Source: Byssovorax sp.
GTDB taxonomy: Bacteria; Myxococcota_A; Polyangia; Polyangiales; Polyangiaceae
Length of the DNA stretch: 64,000 nt
Reading direction: 5' to 3'
Assembly: GCA_025362495.1 (NCBI GenBank)
Contig: JANYGI010000036.1
Location: 1 to 64,000 of the forward strand
The translations under genes and the position numbers were made by a program. The notes below the pieces were generated by a model that saw nothing but the letters and a program-made list of their open reading frames with translations, searched no databases and was not told the DNA's origin. Below are positions 34,835-43,239 of the stretch, in pieces. Position 1 is the stretch's first letter. Each line of letters opens with the position of its first letter.

Positions 34835-36323
34835 CTGGCACCACCCGATCGAGCACGCGGGCCGAAGAGAGGACCCCGGGGAGGCCCGCGCCCGGGTGCG
34901 TTCCGGCGCCGACGAGGTAGAGGCGCTCGACGTCCTCGCTCGCGTTGTGCGGCCGGAAATACGCGCTCTGCATCAGCACCGGCTCCATCCCGAACGCGGC
35001 GCCGCGGAACGAGAGCAGCCGATCCTGGAAGTCTTGCGGCGTGAGCAGCCGCTCGCTCACGATCGACGCGCCGAGCTCCGGCATCACGGTGCGCTCGAGC
35101 AGAGCCTGGATCTTCTTCTTGTAGACCTCGGCGTGCGCCTTCCAGTCCGTCGTGCCGAGCAGGTTGGGCACGGGCGAGAGCACGTAGAACGCGTCGCAGC
35201 CGTCCGGCGCGAGCGAGGGATCCGTCGCCGTCGGGCGGTGGAGGTAAAGGCTGAAGTCATCGGCGAGCACCTTGTGATCGAAGATGTCTTCGAGCAGCTC
35301 CTTGTAGCGAGGGCCGAGCATGATCGTGTGGTGCGCGATCCCCGGATATTGCCGCTTGGTCCCGAAATACCAGACAAACAGGCTCATCGAGTAGCGCTGC
35401 TTATCGACGCGCGCGTCGGTCCAGCGCTTGCGGTGCTCGGGCGCGATCAGGTGGCGGTACGTCCACGCCGAGTCGGCGTTGGAGACGACCACGTCGGCCT
35501 CGATGCGCTCGCCGTTCGCGAGCAGCACGCCGCGGGCGCGCTTGCCCTCGACGATGATCCGCTGCACCTCGGCTCCGCAGCGGACAGAGCCGCCTTGCCC
35601 CTCGATCAGCGAGACCAGGCCGCTCACCAGCGCGCCGGTGCCGCCGATGGGAAAGTGCACGCCCCAGTTGCGCTCGAGGAAGGCGATGAGCGCGTAGATC
35701 GACGTCGTCGAGAACGGGTTTCCGCCGACGAGCAGCGGATGAAAGCTCAGCACCTGGCGGAGCCGATCGTTCTTCACGTACGACTGCACCAGGCCGTACA
35801 CGGTGCGGTAACTCTCGAGCTTGATCATCTTCGGGATGATCTTCGCCATGTCCATCCACGAGCCGAAGGGCACGTCGCCGAGCTCCTCGAAGCCGACGCG
35901 AAAGATCTCCTCGCTCTTGGCGACGAAGCGCTCGTACCCGGCCACGTCGTTCGGCTCGAACTTCGCGATCTCGCGGCGCATCGACGCGGCGTCGCCGGTG
36001 TAATCAAACTCGGCGCCGTCGGGAAATCGGATCCGGTAAAACGGCGTCACGGGGCGCATGTCGATGGTGTCGGCCATGCGCTTCCCGCACAGCGCCCAGA
36101 GCTCTTCGAGCAGGAACGGCGCGGTGATGACGGTGGGCCCCGCGTCGAAGGTGAACCCGTCTTGCTTGTGCACGTACGCACGCCCGCCCGGCGCATCCAG
36201 CTTGTCAAGCACGGTCACGCGGTAGCCGCGAGCGCCGAGACGGATCGCCGCGGCGAGCCCGCCGAAGCCACTGCCAATCACGACGGCGTGCGGCTGAGCG
36301 CGAGGAGAAGAGCCATTCGACAT
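34815..36323 (-). CDS. crtI: Phytoene desaturase
   Basis: The Rossmann FAD motif VVIGSGFGGLAAAIRLGARG lies at residues 14-33, and RAYVHKQDGFTFDAGPTVI follows. The C-terminal signature is LYLVGAGTHPGAGLPGVL. At 502 residues it has the normal length for bacterial CrtI, which turns phytoene stepwise into lycopene or neurosporene. It is the first gene of a minus-strand operon with crtB and the cyclase. ATG 36323 has no ribosome site and lies 8 bp after a proposed -10 box, so the message may be leaderless. Control is probably by CarH, encoded divergently. Confidence 0.92.
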   Translation of the reverse strand: MSNGSSPRAQPHAVVIGSGFGGLAAAIRLGARGYRVTVLDKLDAPGGRAYVHKQDGFTFDAGPTVITAPFLLEELWALCGKRMADTIDMRPVTPFYRIRFPDGAEFDYTGDAASMRREIAKFEPNDVAGYERFVAKSEEIFRVGFEELGDVPFGSWMDMAKIIPKMIKLESYRTVYGLVQSYVKNDRLRQVLSFHPLLVGGNPFSTTSIYALIAFLERNWGVHFPIGGTGALVSGLVSLIEGQGGSVRCGAEVQRIIVEGKRARGVLLANGERIEADVVVSNADSAWTYRHLIAPEHRKRWTDARVDKQRYSMSLFVWYFGTKRQYPGIAHHTIMLGPRYKELLEDIFDHKVLADDFSLYLHRPTATDPSLAPDGCDAFYVLSPVPNLLGTTDWKAHAEVYKKKIQALLERTVMPELGASIVSERLLTPQDFQDRLLSFRGAAFGMEPVLMQSAYFRPHNASEDVERLYLVGAGTHPGAGLPGVLSSARVLDRVVPDAAALT

Positions 36324-36330
36324 GCGGGTG

Positions 36331-36358
36331 AGTGTAATGGCTGTTCATGGTTTGACAA
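36331..36358 (-). promoter_or_regulatory. Proposed crtI promoter
   Basis: Minus-strand -35 TTGTCA (36358-36353), a 16-bp spacer and -10 TACACT (36336-36331). The -35 lies in the centre of the operator palindrome. The crtI ATG begins 8 bp after the -10. Confidence 0.55.
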
Positions 36359-36369
36359 ACCTTTTACAG
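36341..36369. promoter_or_regulatory. Inverted-repeat operator between crtI and carH
   Basis: The pattern is CTGT-N4-GGTTTG-A-CAAACC-N4-ACAG, a perfect 29-bp two-tier palindrome. The GGTTTG/CAAACC half-sites are the same as in the crtE-crtD operator, but with 1 bp instead of 13 bp between them. It covers the -35 boxes of both divergent promoters, so CarH would repress crtI and its own gene together in the dark. Binding is inferred. Confidence 0.7.
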
Positions 36370-36380
36370 TGCGATAAATC
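36352..36380 (+). promoter_or_regulatory. Proposed carH promoter
   Basis: -35 TTGACA (36352-36357), a 17-bp spacer and -10 TAAATC (36375-36380, weak). The -35 overlaps the operator centre. The expected leader before GTG 36423 is about 36 nt, too short for a riboswitch. Confidence 0.5.
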
Positions 36381-36422
36381 CACGACTTACCGAGTGTTAT
36401 TCCGCACACCGAAAGTGCCAGC

Positions 36423-37358
36423 GTGAGCGCGTACAGGATCAGGACGGTCTCTCAGCTCACGGGCGTGACCACCGCCACGCTCCGCGCCTGGGAGCGTCGC
36501 TACGGGGTCCCCACGCCGGCGCGCACGGCGTCCGCGTACCGCTTGTACAGCGAGGCCGACGTCGCGCTGATCCGTCGCATGAGCGACCTCGTGAAGCAGG
36601 GCATCGCCGCCGCCGAGGCCGCGCGCTCCGTGCTCACGAGCAGCGCTCGCGAGGTGCCGGTCGCGGCGGGCGACCTCGATCCCTTCGCGTCGGCGTGCGC
36701 GCGGCTCATCGACGCCGCCGTGCGCTTCGACCCCGACGCCCTCGAGCTCGAGGCCAAGCGCGTGCTCGCGCTCGGGCCCGGGCTGATGATCTTCGAACGC
36801 GTGATCGGCCCGGCGTTCCGTCGCATCGGCGAGCTCTGGCACGAGGGCATCATCACCATCGCGCAGGAGCACCTCGCCTCGCAGGTCATCCTCGGCACGC
36901 TGATCGATCTGCTCCGCCTCTCGCAGCCGGCGGACTCGTCGCGTCGCGTCGCGCTCGCGTGCTTCGCCGAAGAGGACCACGTGCTCGGGCTCTACGGCGC
37001 GGCGCTGCGCTTCGCTTCGTGGGGATTTCGTACGATGATCATCGGCGCGCGCACGCCGCCCTCGGCGATCGCCCGCGTCGTGCAGTCGCTCGATCCCGAC
37101 GTGGTCGCGCTCTCGGTGACGATCGCGCCGGCGCCCTCGCACGCGCGCGAGCTCATCGATGGGTACGCCGACGCCTGCCGCGGCACGCCGTGGATCGTCG
37201 GCGGCGACGCGGCCGAGGGGCTGCGCGCGTGGGTCGAGGCTCGCGGCGGCCTCGTCGGCAACGTCGATCAGCAGGACATGCGCCGCGGCCTCGATCGCGC
37301 CATGGCCGAGCGGCGCCGTCGCCTCGCGGGCAAGGGCAACGCGGGCGAGCCCTCCTGA
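36423..37358 (+). CDS. carH: CarH-type MerR-family B12-dependent photoreceptor repressor
   Basis: Residues 1-70 form a MerR winged helix (TVSQLTGVTTATLRAWERRYG). Residues about 85-165 are the four-helix B12-capping domain, with W139 and E149-H150 in the W-x9-EH motif of CarH. The cobalamin-binding domain has the E184-x-H186-x-x-G189 motif. H140, next to W139, lines up with Thermus CarH H132, the residue that forms the bis-histidine light product. The protein should bind adenosylcobalamin, form a tetramer on DNA in the dark and let go in light, switching on crt genes. GTG 36423 is the start. It is divergent from crtI across about 100 bp with the operator. Confidence 0.9.
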   Translation: MSAYRIRTVSQLTGVTTATLRAWERRYGVPTPARTASAYRLYSEADVALIRRMSDLVKQGIAAAEAARSVLTSSAREVPVAAGDLDPFASACARLIDAAVRFDPDALELEAKRVLALGPGLMIFERVIGPAFRRIGELWHEGIITIAQEHLASQVILGTLIDLLRLSQPADSSRRVALACFAEEDHVLGLYGAALRFASWGFRTMIIGARTPPSAIARVVQSLDPDVVALSVTIAPAPSHARELIDGYADACRGTPWIVGGDAAEGLRAWVEARGGLVGNVDQQDMRRGLDRAMAERRRRLAGKGNAGEPS

Positions 37359-37367
37359 AAAAACGGC

Positions 37368-39530
37368 TCAGGGATCGACGACGCGCACGTCGAGGAACCA
37401 GGCACCCGAGTCGAGCGCGAGGCCGTCGATTTGCAGGTAGTACGTGCCCGCGCCGAGCAGCACGTCGAGGTAGCTCCGGCCCGGCGGGTAGCCCACGGCG
37501 CAGGCCATCGGGACCTCGGTGCCAGGGCAGCTCGGGCCCTCGCGCACGTCGAGCACGGTGGTGTAGGCCGAGCCGGCCATGTCCATCACCACGCGCTGCG
37601 GCGTGGTCAGCGTCAGCTTGAGGAGCTGATCCGGCGCGCCGCCGGGCGGGACGCCGCCTTGATCGCAGCCGGCGCTGAAGTCGGCGCTCGCGTTGGCGGT
37701 GTTGCCCTGGAAGAGGCCGCCGGTGGGCGGGATGGTGATCGCGTCGGCGCACGCGTCGGCGAACGGGATGAGCTTCGGCGCGACGGCCGGTCGCACGAAC
37801 GCGGTGACCTGCGTGTCTTGCCCGTTGAAGCTCTCCGTGACGACGCGGTAGCTGCCCGCGGGCACGTTGTGCTTCGCGGTGCGCACCGGCGAGATCCCCC
37901 CTGTTCCACAGGCGATCTGATCCGTCGGCGCGGCGCACGCGGGCGCCGCGAGCTCGATCGCGCCGCTGTCGCCGGACCCGATCCGCTGGACCAGGAGCAC
38001 GTCGGACGCGGTCGCGAGATCGAGCTCGTACGCGGCGTCGACCGCGCCGGGGAAGCAGCCGAGGTTGACGTCGTCCTGGTGGCCGGCGAGCACGACGGGC
38101 GTCGTCTTGTTGGGCTGGAGCACGGGTGATCCGACGCAGGTCTCGTCGCTGGACGGCGGCGTCGGCGGCGAGGCTTCGATCGTCACGTTGGCCACGGTCG
38201 GCGCGCTGGCCGAGACGGCGACGTAGTACGTGCCCGCCGCGAGCGCGTGCCGGAAGACATGCGCCGAAGACGCGGTTTGACAGGCGATCTCGTCGGTCGG
38301 GAGCGCGCAGGCGGCGTCGCGGAGCGAGATGGAGGGCAGCCCGTCGCCGTCGGCCGATGAGGCGTAGACGTCGACGTCCGACGTCGCGGCGAGCGTGAAG
38401 CTGTACACGAGCTCGCCGAGCAGCGTCGGGCAGGCGCCCGCGAGATCCTTGGTCGCGTCGAGGATCGGCGCCGCGAACGGCATCCCGATCACGACGGCGT
38501 CGGCGGTGCCGCACGTCTCGTTGGCGTGCTTGGGCTGCGGCGGCAGGATCTGCACGTCGAGGGTGATCGCCGACGCTTGCCCGGTGGCGACGTAGATCGG
38601 CAGCGCCGTCATCTGCGTCGCGCTCCCGACCATCCGCGCGCGCACCTTCGCGAGCTGCCCGCCCTGCGCCGCGGGGAACGACGCGCCGCAAGCGATCTCG
38701 CTCGTCGGATCGCCGCACTGCCCGGCCATCGCCACGGACACGGGCGCGAACTGCGTGCGCGCGGTGATCTCGACGTCGACCGGCGCTCCCATCGGGAGCA
38801 GGAGCGCGGCGACCACATCGGCCGCGCCGGGCTGGTTGCCGGGGCCGCACGAGGTCGCGTAGTCGAAGTGCGCGCCCGACGTGTCGAGCGCGTACGAGCC
38901 GGCGGCGCTGATCTCGAGCGGCTCGGTGCAGGTGTCGTTCATCGGCGAGGTGCACGACGCCTCGTCGACGACACCGTTGCAGTTGTCGTCCTTCTGGTTC
39001 TTGCAGATCTCGGGCAGCTTCGACGAGACGGTGGGATCGGTGTCGTCGCAGTCGCCGCCGCCGGTGCAGTGGAAGTCGGGATCGCCGTCGCCGTCCGCGT
39101 CGCGCGGCGCGTGGACGCACGCGTGCGTCGGCTCGTCGCACGAGTCGATGGTGCACGGGTCCTGATCGCCGCAGCCGATCGGCGTGCCGGCGACGCAGCC
39201 GAGCTTGTTGTCGCAGCGCTCGACGCCGTCGCAGTAGAATGCGTTCTGGCAGGTCGAGTCGTCGGGGGTGAACCGACAGCGGCCCAGCGCGACCTCACAT
39301 CGGTCCATCGTGCACGCGAGCGTGTCGTCGCATTGCCCGTCGTCCACGCAGGGGCCGCCGAGCGTCGGATCGGCGTCGGGGCCCGCGTCCGCCGGCTCCT
39401 GGAACCCGCCGCTTCCCCCTGATCCACCGGTCGATCCTGCGTCGGGAAGGAACGGGTTCGGCACGCCGTCGTTGCATCCCGCCCACAGGAACAGGCCGAG
39501 CGGCGCGAGGAATACGAAGGATTTCAGCAC
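37368..39530 (-). CDS. Large Cys-rich surface lipoprotein with MopE-type motif
   Basis: A signal peptide with a lipobox (LFLWAGCND) anchors the protein. After a Gly/Ser linker comes a Cys-rich segment with several C-x5-6-C repeats, then an Asp-rich motif of the MopE type (DADGDGDPDFHC...GGGDCDDTDPTV...DDNCNGVVDE), a class associated with metal binding. The remaining 500 residues hold about five beta-sandwich repeats, each with a YYVxV/YRVVT strand and an AC-x3-x-DQIACG-like loop. GTG 39530 starts the signal; ATG 39599 would precede it by 23 residues. It runs convergently to carH, 9 bp away. Function unknown. Confidence 0.72.
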   Translation of the reverse strand: MLKSFVFLAPLGLFLWAGCNDGVPNPFLPDAGSTGGSGGSGGFQEPADAGPDADPTLGGPCVDDGQCDDTLACTMDRCEVALGRCRFTPDDSTCQNAFYCDGVERCDNKLGCVAGTPIGCGDQDPCTIDSCDEPTHACVHAPRDADGDGDPDFHCTGGGDCDDTDPTVSSKLPEICKNQKDDNCNGVVDEASCTSPMNDTCTEPLEISAAGSYALDTSGAHFDYATSCGPGNQPGAADVVAALLLPMGAPVDVEITARTQFAPVSVAMAGQCGDPTSEIACGASFPAAQGGQLAKVRARMVGSATQMTALPIYVATGQASAITLDVQILPPQPKHANETCGTADAVVIGMPFAAPILDATKDLAGACPTLLGELVYSFTLAATSDVDVYASSADGDGLPSISLRDAACALPTDEIACQTASSAHVFRHALAAGTYYVAVSASAPTVANVTIEASPPTPPSSDETCVGSPVLQPNKTTPVVLAGHQDDVNLGCFPGAVDAAYELDLATASDVLLVQRIGSGDSGAIELAAPACAAPTDQIACGTGGISPVRTAKHNVPAGSYRVVTESFNGQDTQVTAFVRPAVAPKLIPFADACADAITIPPTGGLFQGNTANASADFSAGCDQGGVPPGGAPDQLLKLTLTTPQRVVMDMAGSAYTTVLDVREGPSCPGTEVPMACAVGYPPGRSYLDVLLGAGTYYLQIDGLALDSGAWFLDVRVVDP

Positions 39531-39643
39531 GGGTCTCGTCAAGGCGCCTCGCTTTGAGCGTAGCAGGGTAGCCCGCGCTCTGGCATCATCGCGCGGCACT
39601 CAGCAGCAGCAGCGCGGCTACCACGCGGGCAGGATGAATACCG

Positions 39644-41086
39644 GTGACATCCGATCGACTTACCCGAAATGAGCTGACGTGGCTCCTGGCGCAGGAAGCT
39701 CGCAGCGCGGCGCAGAAGCTCCGGCAAGGCGTGGGGATGCCCACCGGCCTCGAGATCTCGCCTCCTCCGGTGACCATCGAGGAAGGCAGCGGCGGCGTCG
39801 AGAGCACGCTGAACCGCCTCGACGACGCGGTGAACATGCTCGCGTCGCTGCACGGGCACGCGACGACGCGCGGTCGCCGCGGCAAGATCGATCTCGCGGC
39901 CCTGGTGTGGGAGGTCGCCCCCGAGGCCCGCGTACAGCTCGAAATGGGCGAGGGAACGGCCGTGTTCGGCGACGAGGCCGAGCTGCGCCGCATGCTCCAC
40001 GTGCTCATCGGCATGAGCGGCGATCCGAGCACCAGCGGCGGCACGCCGGGCGTCACCATCCGCCGCAACGGCGACGAGGTCCGCGTCGGCATCAGCCTCG
40101 GCCCCGACACCTCGACGAGCTTCGAGACCGAGCGCGTGTGGCTCTCCCGCATGGCCGTGCGTTACGGCGGCCGCCTCGAGCTCGATGGCTCGACGCGCAC
40201 GCTGATCCTCGGCGCCGACGTCGACACCCACCGGCGCGAGCTCGAGAGCTTGAAGCGCGAGCTCGCCGCCGCGCAGGCCCAGGGCGAAGCCTACGCGCGC
40301 GAGCTCGCTGTGCTCTTCAACCGCGAGGTCTCGACGATCCCGGGATCGATCCCCGGCCCGCCGCCGATGCCCGGCTCCATCTCGGCGATCCCGCCGCTCT
40401 CCTCGCGCTTTCCCACCAGCAGCGGCGACGGCCTCGCCGTCCTCGTGGCCTCGATGCGATCGCTCGGCGCCGATCTTCGCGGCATCCTCGCGGCGATCGG
40501 GCGCGACATCGCCCCGCTCCGCGATCGCGAGGGCGAGGCCGGCGAAATCGCGGCGTCCGTGGGCCGCCACGTCACCGGCGCCTCCGAGGTCGTGGCCGAT
40601 CTCGCGCGCCTCGGCGCCTGCCCGATCGGCGAGCTCCACCGCTCGTCGGACCTCGCCGACATCGTGCGCGAGGTCGTGCAGAGCGATCAGGTCCGCGCGG
40701 CCCGCCACGAGGTCCGCGTCGTCGTCAACGCCCCGGATCACCTGGAAGACAACGTGCCCGCGGCGTCGCTCGCGGTGCTGCTCCACGCGCTCCTCGACCA
40801 CGCGATCAACGCTTCTCCTCCGGGAACCGAGGCGATCGTCACCCTCACCGACGAGTCGACGGGCGCGATCATCACCTTCGACGACGCCGGCCCGGCGCTG
40901 TCGCCCTCGGCCCGCAGCGGCCTCTTGAGCCGCGATTTCGAGGCGATCGCCCTCGGTCGGCCCCGCGCCCTCTCGCTCATCGCCGCCTACGCCATCGCGG
41001 CGCACCTGCGGCTCGCCCTCGAGATCGAGGACGCGCCCCGCGGCGGCACCCGCGTTCGCCTCACGCTGCCTCGCAGCGTGTTCTGA
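39644..41086 (+). CDS. Degenerate two-module histidine-kinase-like protein
   Basis: This soluble protein of 480 residues has two halves that each resemble a helical dimerisation segment plus a GHKL ATPase fold. The first has EAELRRMLHVLIGM where an N box would be. The second has LAVLLHALLDHAINASPPG, FDDAGPALSPSAR (G1-like) and a final AIAAHLRLALEIEDAPRGGTRV strand. The N-box asparagine is D or absent, and no phospho-accepting H box is obvious. It is probably a scaffold or pseudokinase. The halves are joined by a coiled-coil-like segment (about residues 185-220) and a Pro-rich loop. GTG 39644 is the start. Confidence 0.55.
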   Translation: MTSDRLTRNELTWLLAQEARSAAQKLRQGVGMPTGLEISPPPVTIEEGSGGVESTLNRLDDAVNMLASLHGHATTRGRRGKIDLAALVWEVAPEARVQLEMGEGTAVFGDEAELRRMLHVLIGMSGDPSTSGGTPGVTIRRNGDEVRVGISLGPDTSTSFETERVWLSRMAVRYGGRLELDGSTRTLILGADVDTHRRELESLKRELAAAQAQGEAYARELAVLFNREVSTIPGSIPGPPPMPGSISAIPPLSSRFPTSSGDGLAVLVASMRSLGADLRGILAAIGRDIAPLRDREGEAGEIAASVGRHVTGASEVVADLARLGACPIGELHRSSDLADIVREVVQSDQVRAARHEVRVVVNAPDHLEDNVPAASLAVLLHALLDHAINASPPGTEAIVTLTDESTGAIITFDDAGPALSPSARSGLLSRDFEAIALGRPRALSLIAAYAIAAHLRLALEIEDAPRGGTRVRLTLPRSVF

Positions 41087-41555
41087 CGCCGCCTCGGCGC
41101 GCGAATCACCTTTTCTCCCGCACACCGGGCGTCGCCGTGGCGGCGCTGGTCGCGAAACGGCTCTCGCTCACGAGGGCCGTTCGCCGTGCATGGCTATCCC
41201 GGCCACGGGGGCCGGAGAACATCGATGGTCGCAACGTGGTTTGAAGCATCGAAGGTGCGGTGTGGCGATTCCGGGATGGAATCCGTGAGCCGGCGTCGCT
41301 CCCTGGAGACTCCACGCCAGCCGCCCTGCTCGGTGGTCATTCCCCGAGGCCTCGTCGGGGTAGGGTGGCCAGCTCATGCTCGCCAGCGGCCGAATCAGCA
41401 CGTCAGTCACCACGCCGCGTGTTCGACGTCCCGAAGGGCTGATTCCGCGAGAATCGCCAGGACGGTGAACGTCCGCTCAGGCTTGACGATTTCTGTTTTG
41501 CCCGTTCATCCGAGCGGCTAGCTTGCAAGAAAGCTTCAACATCACGAGGGTGGCT
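41087..41555. other. Intergenic region of about 470 bp
   Basis: No convincing gene is seen; the short ORFs here have poor codon bias and no family match. A TTGACG box near 41483 could be a -35 for the downstream lipoprotein gene, but the matching -10 is poor. No tRNA-like fold or strong hairpin was recognised. Confidence 0.5.
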
Positions 41556-43127
41556 ATGCTTGGTCGGCTTTGTTTGGGCGCGGGAGCGCTGTTTTTGACG
41601 GCGCTCGGGGTCGGCTGCGCCACGGCGGTCTCGGTCACCACGACCGGCGGCGACGGTGGCGCCGGCATGGGCGGCTCACCCGGGGTCGGCGGCGCGATGA
41701 TGGTCGATGCCGGCATCGACGTGATGGTCGACTCCGGCCCGCAGGGGCCCTGCGTCACCGCGGAGGACTGCGCCTTCGAGAGCGACACGTGCAATGTCGG
41801 CACGTGCATCAACGGCGCTTGCGAGAAGACCGCCATCAACGAGTTTGGCGGCTGCAGCGATGGGCTGTTCTGCACCGAGAACGACGTTTGCCAGAGCGGG
41901 AAATGCGTCGGCGGCCCGATGAAGTCCTGCCCGGGGGCCGGGTCCTGCAGCGTCGGCACCTGCGACGAGGCCGCGAAGGCCTGCAAGACCGCGCCTGGCA
42001 ACGACGGTAGCCAGTGCGACGACAACGATCCTTGCACCCTCGCCGGCGTCTGCGTCGGCGGCATGTGCACCAAGGGTAGCCCGATCGACTGCTCGGTCTT
42101 CAACGGGCCTTGCAGCGTCGGCACCTGCGATCCGATGCTCGGCTGCAAGCCGGGTCCCAAGAACGACGGGAGCGCCTGCGACGACGGCATGGGGAACCCC
42201 TGCTCGACGGGCCAGTGCGCGCAAGGTAGCTGCCAGTCCGTCGCGGCGAACGAGGGCGGCCCGTGCACGGACAACCTGTTCTGCACCGTTAACGATCATT
42301 GCCAGAACAAGGTCTGCGTCGGCGGCGGGCCGAACCCCTGCGCCCCTCCGGGCGGCTGCTACATCGCCTCGTGCGACGAGCTCAACCAGGCTTGCACGGC
42401 CGTCCCTGGCAACAACGGCGCTGCCTGCGACGACTTCAACACCTGCACCAAGAACACCACGTGCCTCAACGGCGCGTGCATCAACGGTACTCCCGCCAAC
42501 GATGGTGTGATGTGCGACGACAGCAGCACCTGCACCAGCGCCACGACGTGCTCGGCGGGCGTGTGCGGCGGCGGAGTCGGGCCCACGGTCTACTTCGCGG
42601 ACGACTTCCACGATAACTCCAAGGGCTGGCTGCTCGGCCCCGAGTGGCAGATCGGGCCCGCGATGGCCTCGCAGGGAGGCGTGTTCGGCGCGGATCCGGC
42701 GACGGATCACTCGCCCTCGTCCGACAACGGCGTCGCCGGCGTCGTCATCGGCGGCAACGAGAGCCCGGTCGTCCACGGCTATTATTACATCGAGAGCCCG
42801 CCCTTCGATACGTCGACGGCGACCGGCTCGGTGATCCTCGGATTCCAGCGCTGGCTCAACAGCGATTACGATCCGTTCATGCACAATCGAGTCGAGGTCT
42901 ACAACGGCTCGCAGTGGATCGTGCTCTGGACGAGCGGCATGTCCCCCGGCATCCAGGACTCGCCGCCCACCGGAACGGGATGGACGTTCCAGCAGTTCGA
43001 TCTCACGGCCTACAAGAGCACCGCGATGAAGGTGCGTTTCGGCTACGACATCGCCCAGACCGGCGTCTACACCATCGGATCGTGGAACCTCGACGACGTG
43101 CTCGTCGCGAGCGGCGCCTGCCCCTGA
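41556..43127 (+). CDS. Cys-rich repeat lipoprotein with C-terminal jelly-roll domain
   Basis: A signal peptide ending in the lipobox LTALGVGC is followed by a Gly-rich linker, then about nine short Cys-rich repeats with alternating CSVGTCD, GACDD- and GLFCTENDVC-like cores (about residues 65-340). The last 180 residues form one beta-sandwich (YFADDFHDNSKGWLLG ... GSWNLDDVLVASGACP), similar in outline to MAM/laminin-G type adhesion modules. ATG 41556 follows GAGGG by 5 nt. Three hairpins follow its stop. It is probably a surface adhesion or sensing protein; no specific function can be read. Confidence 0.7.
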   Translation: MLGRLCLGAGALFLTALGVGCATAVSVTTTGGDGGAGMGGSPGVGGAMMVDAGIDVMVDSGPQGPCVTAEDCAFESDTCNVGTCINGACEKTAINEFGGCSDGLFCTENDVCQSGKCVGGPMKSCPGAGSCSVGTCDEAAKACKTAPGNDGSQCDDNDPCTLAGVCVGGMCTKGSPIDCSVFNGPCSVGTCDPMLGCKPGPKNDGSACDDGMGNPCSTGQCAQGSCQSVAANEGGPCTDNLFCTVNDHCQNKVCVGGGPNPCAPPGGCYIASCDELNQACTAVPGNNGAACDDFNTCTKNTTCLNGACINGTPANDGVMCDDSSTCTSATTCSAGVCGGGVGPTVYFADDFHDNSKGWLLGPEWQIGPAMASQGGVFGADPATDHSPSSDNGVAGVVIGGNESPVVHGYYYIESPPFDTSTATGSVILGFQRWLNSDYDPFMHNRVEVYNGSQWIVLWTSGMSPGIQDSPPTGTGWTFQQFDLTAYKSTAMKVRFGYDIAQTGVYTIGSWNLDDVLVASGACP

Positions 43128-43154
43128 GAGAGTGGCCGTTCATCGGCCACTCTC
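43128..43154. terminator. Strong hairpin directly after the stop codon
   Basis: A perfect 11-bp stem (GAGAGTGGCCG / CGGCCACTCTC) with loop TTCAT begins right after the stop of the Cys-rich gene. No T tract follows. It probably ends or stabilises that transcript. Confidence 0.65.
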
Positions 43155-43173
43155 GAAACGGGGGTGGGGTGGG

Positions 43174-43200
43174 GCCCCGCGGAAGTTGCTTCCGCGGGGC
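43174..43200. terminator. Second tandem hairpin in the convergent gap
   Basis: A 12-bp perfect stem (GCCCCGCGGAAG / CTTCCGCGGGGC) closes a 3-base TTG loop. It lies 20 bp after the first hairpin. Confidence 0.6.
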
Positions 43201-43221
43201 GGGGAGGCAACTTGCCTCCCC
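43201..43221. terminator. Third tandem hairpin in the convergent gap
   Basis: An 8-bp stem (GGGGAGGC / GCCTCCCC) with loop AACTT begins right where the second ends. Its GCAACTT is complementary to AAGTTGC around the loop of the second hairpin. It probably terminates the opposing exported-protein operon. Confidence 0.55.
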
Positions 43222-43239
43222 GTGTGACTCTGAAGGGGC

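Noticed and set aside
36381-36422. Cobalamin riboswitch upstream of carH
   Set aside because: The leader is only about 36 nt and carries no B12-box-like sequence. Control is better explained by the operator.
41186-41521. Possible small gene in the gap before the Cys-rich lipoprotein
   Set aside because: There is no ribosome site, codon bias is poor and overlapping frames are equally open.
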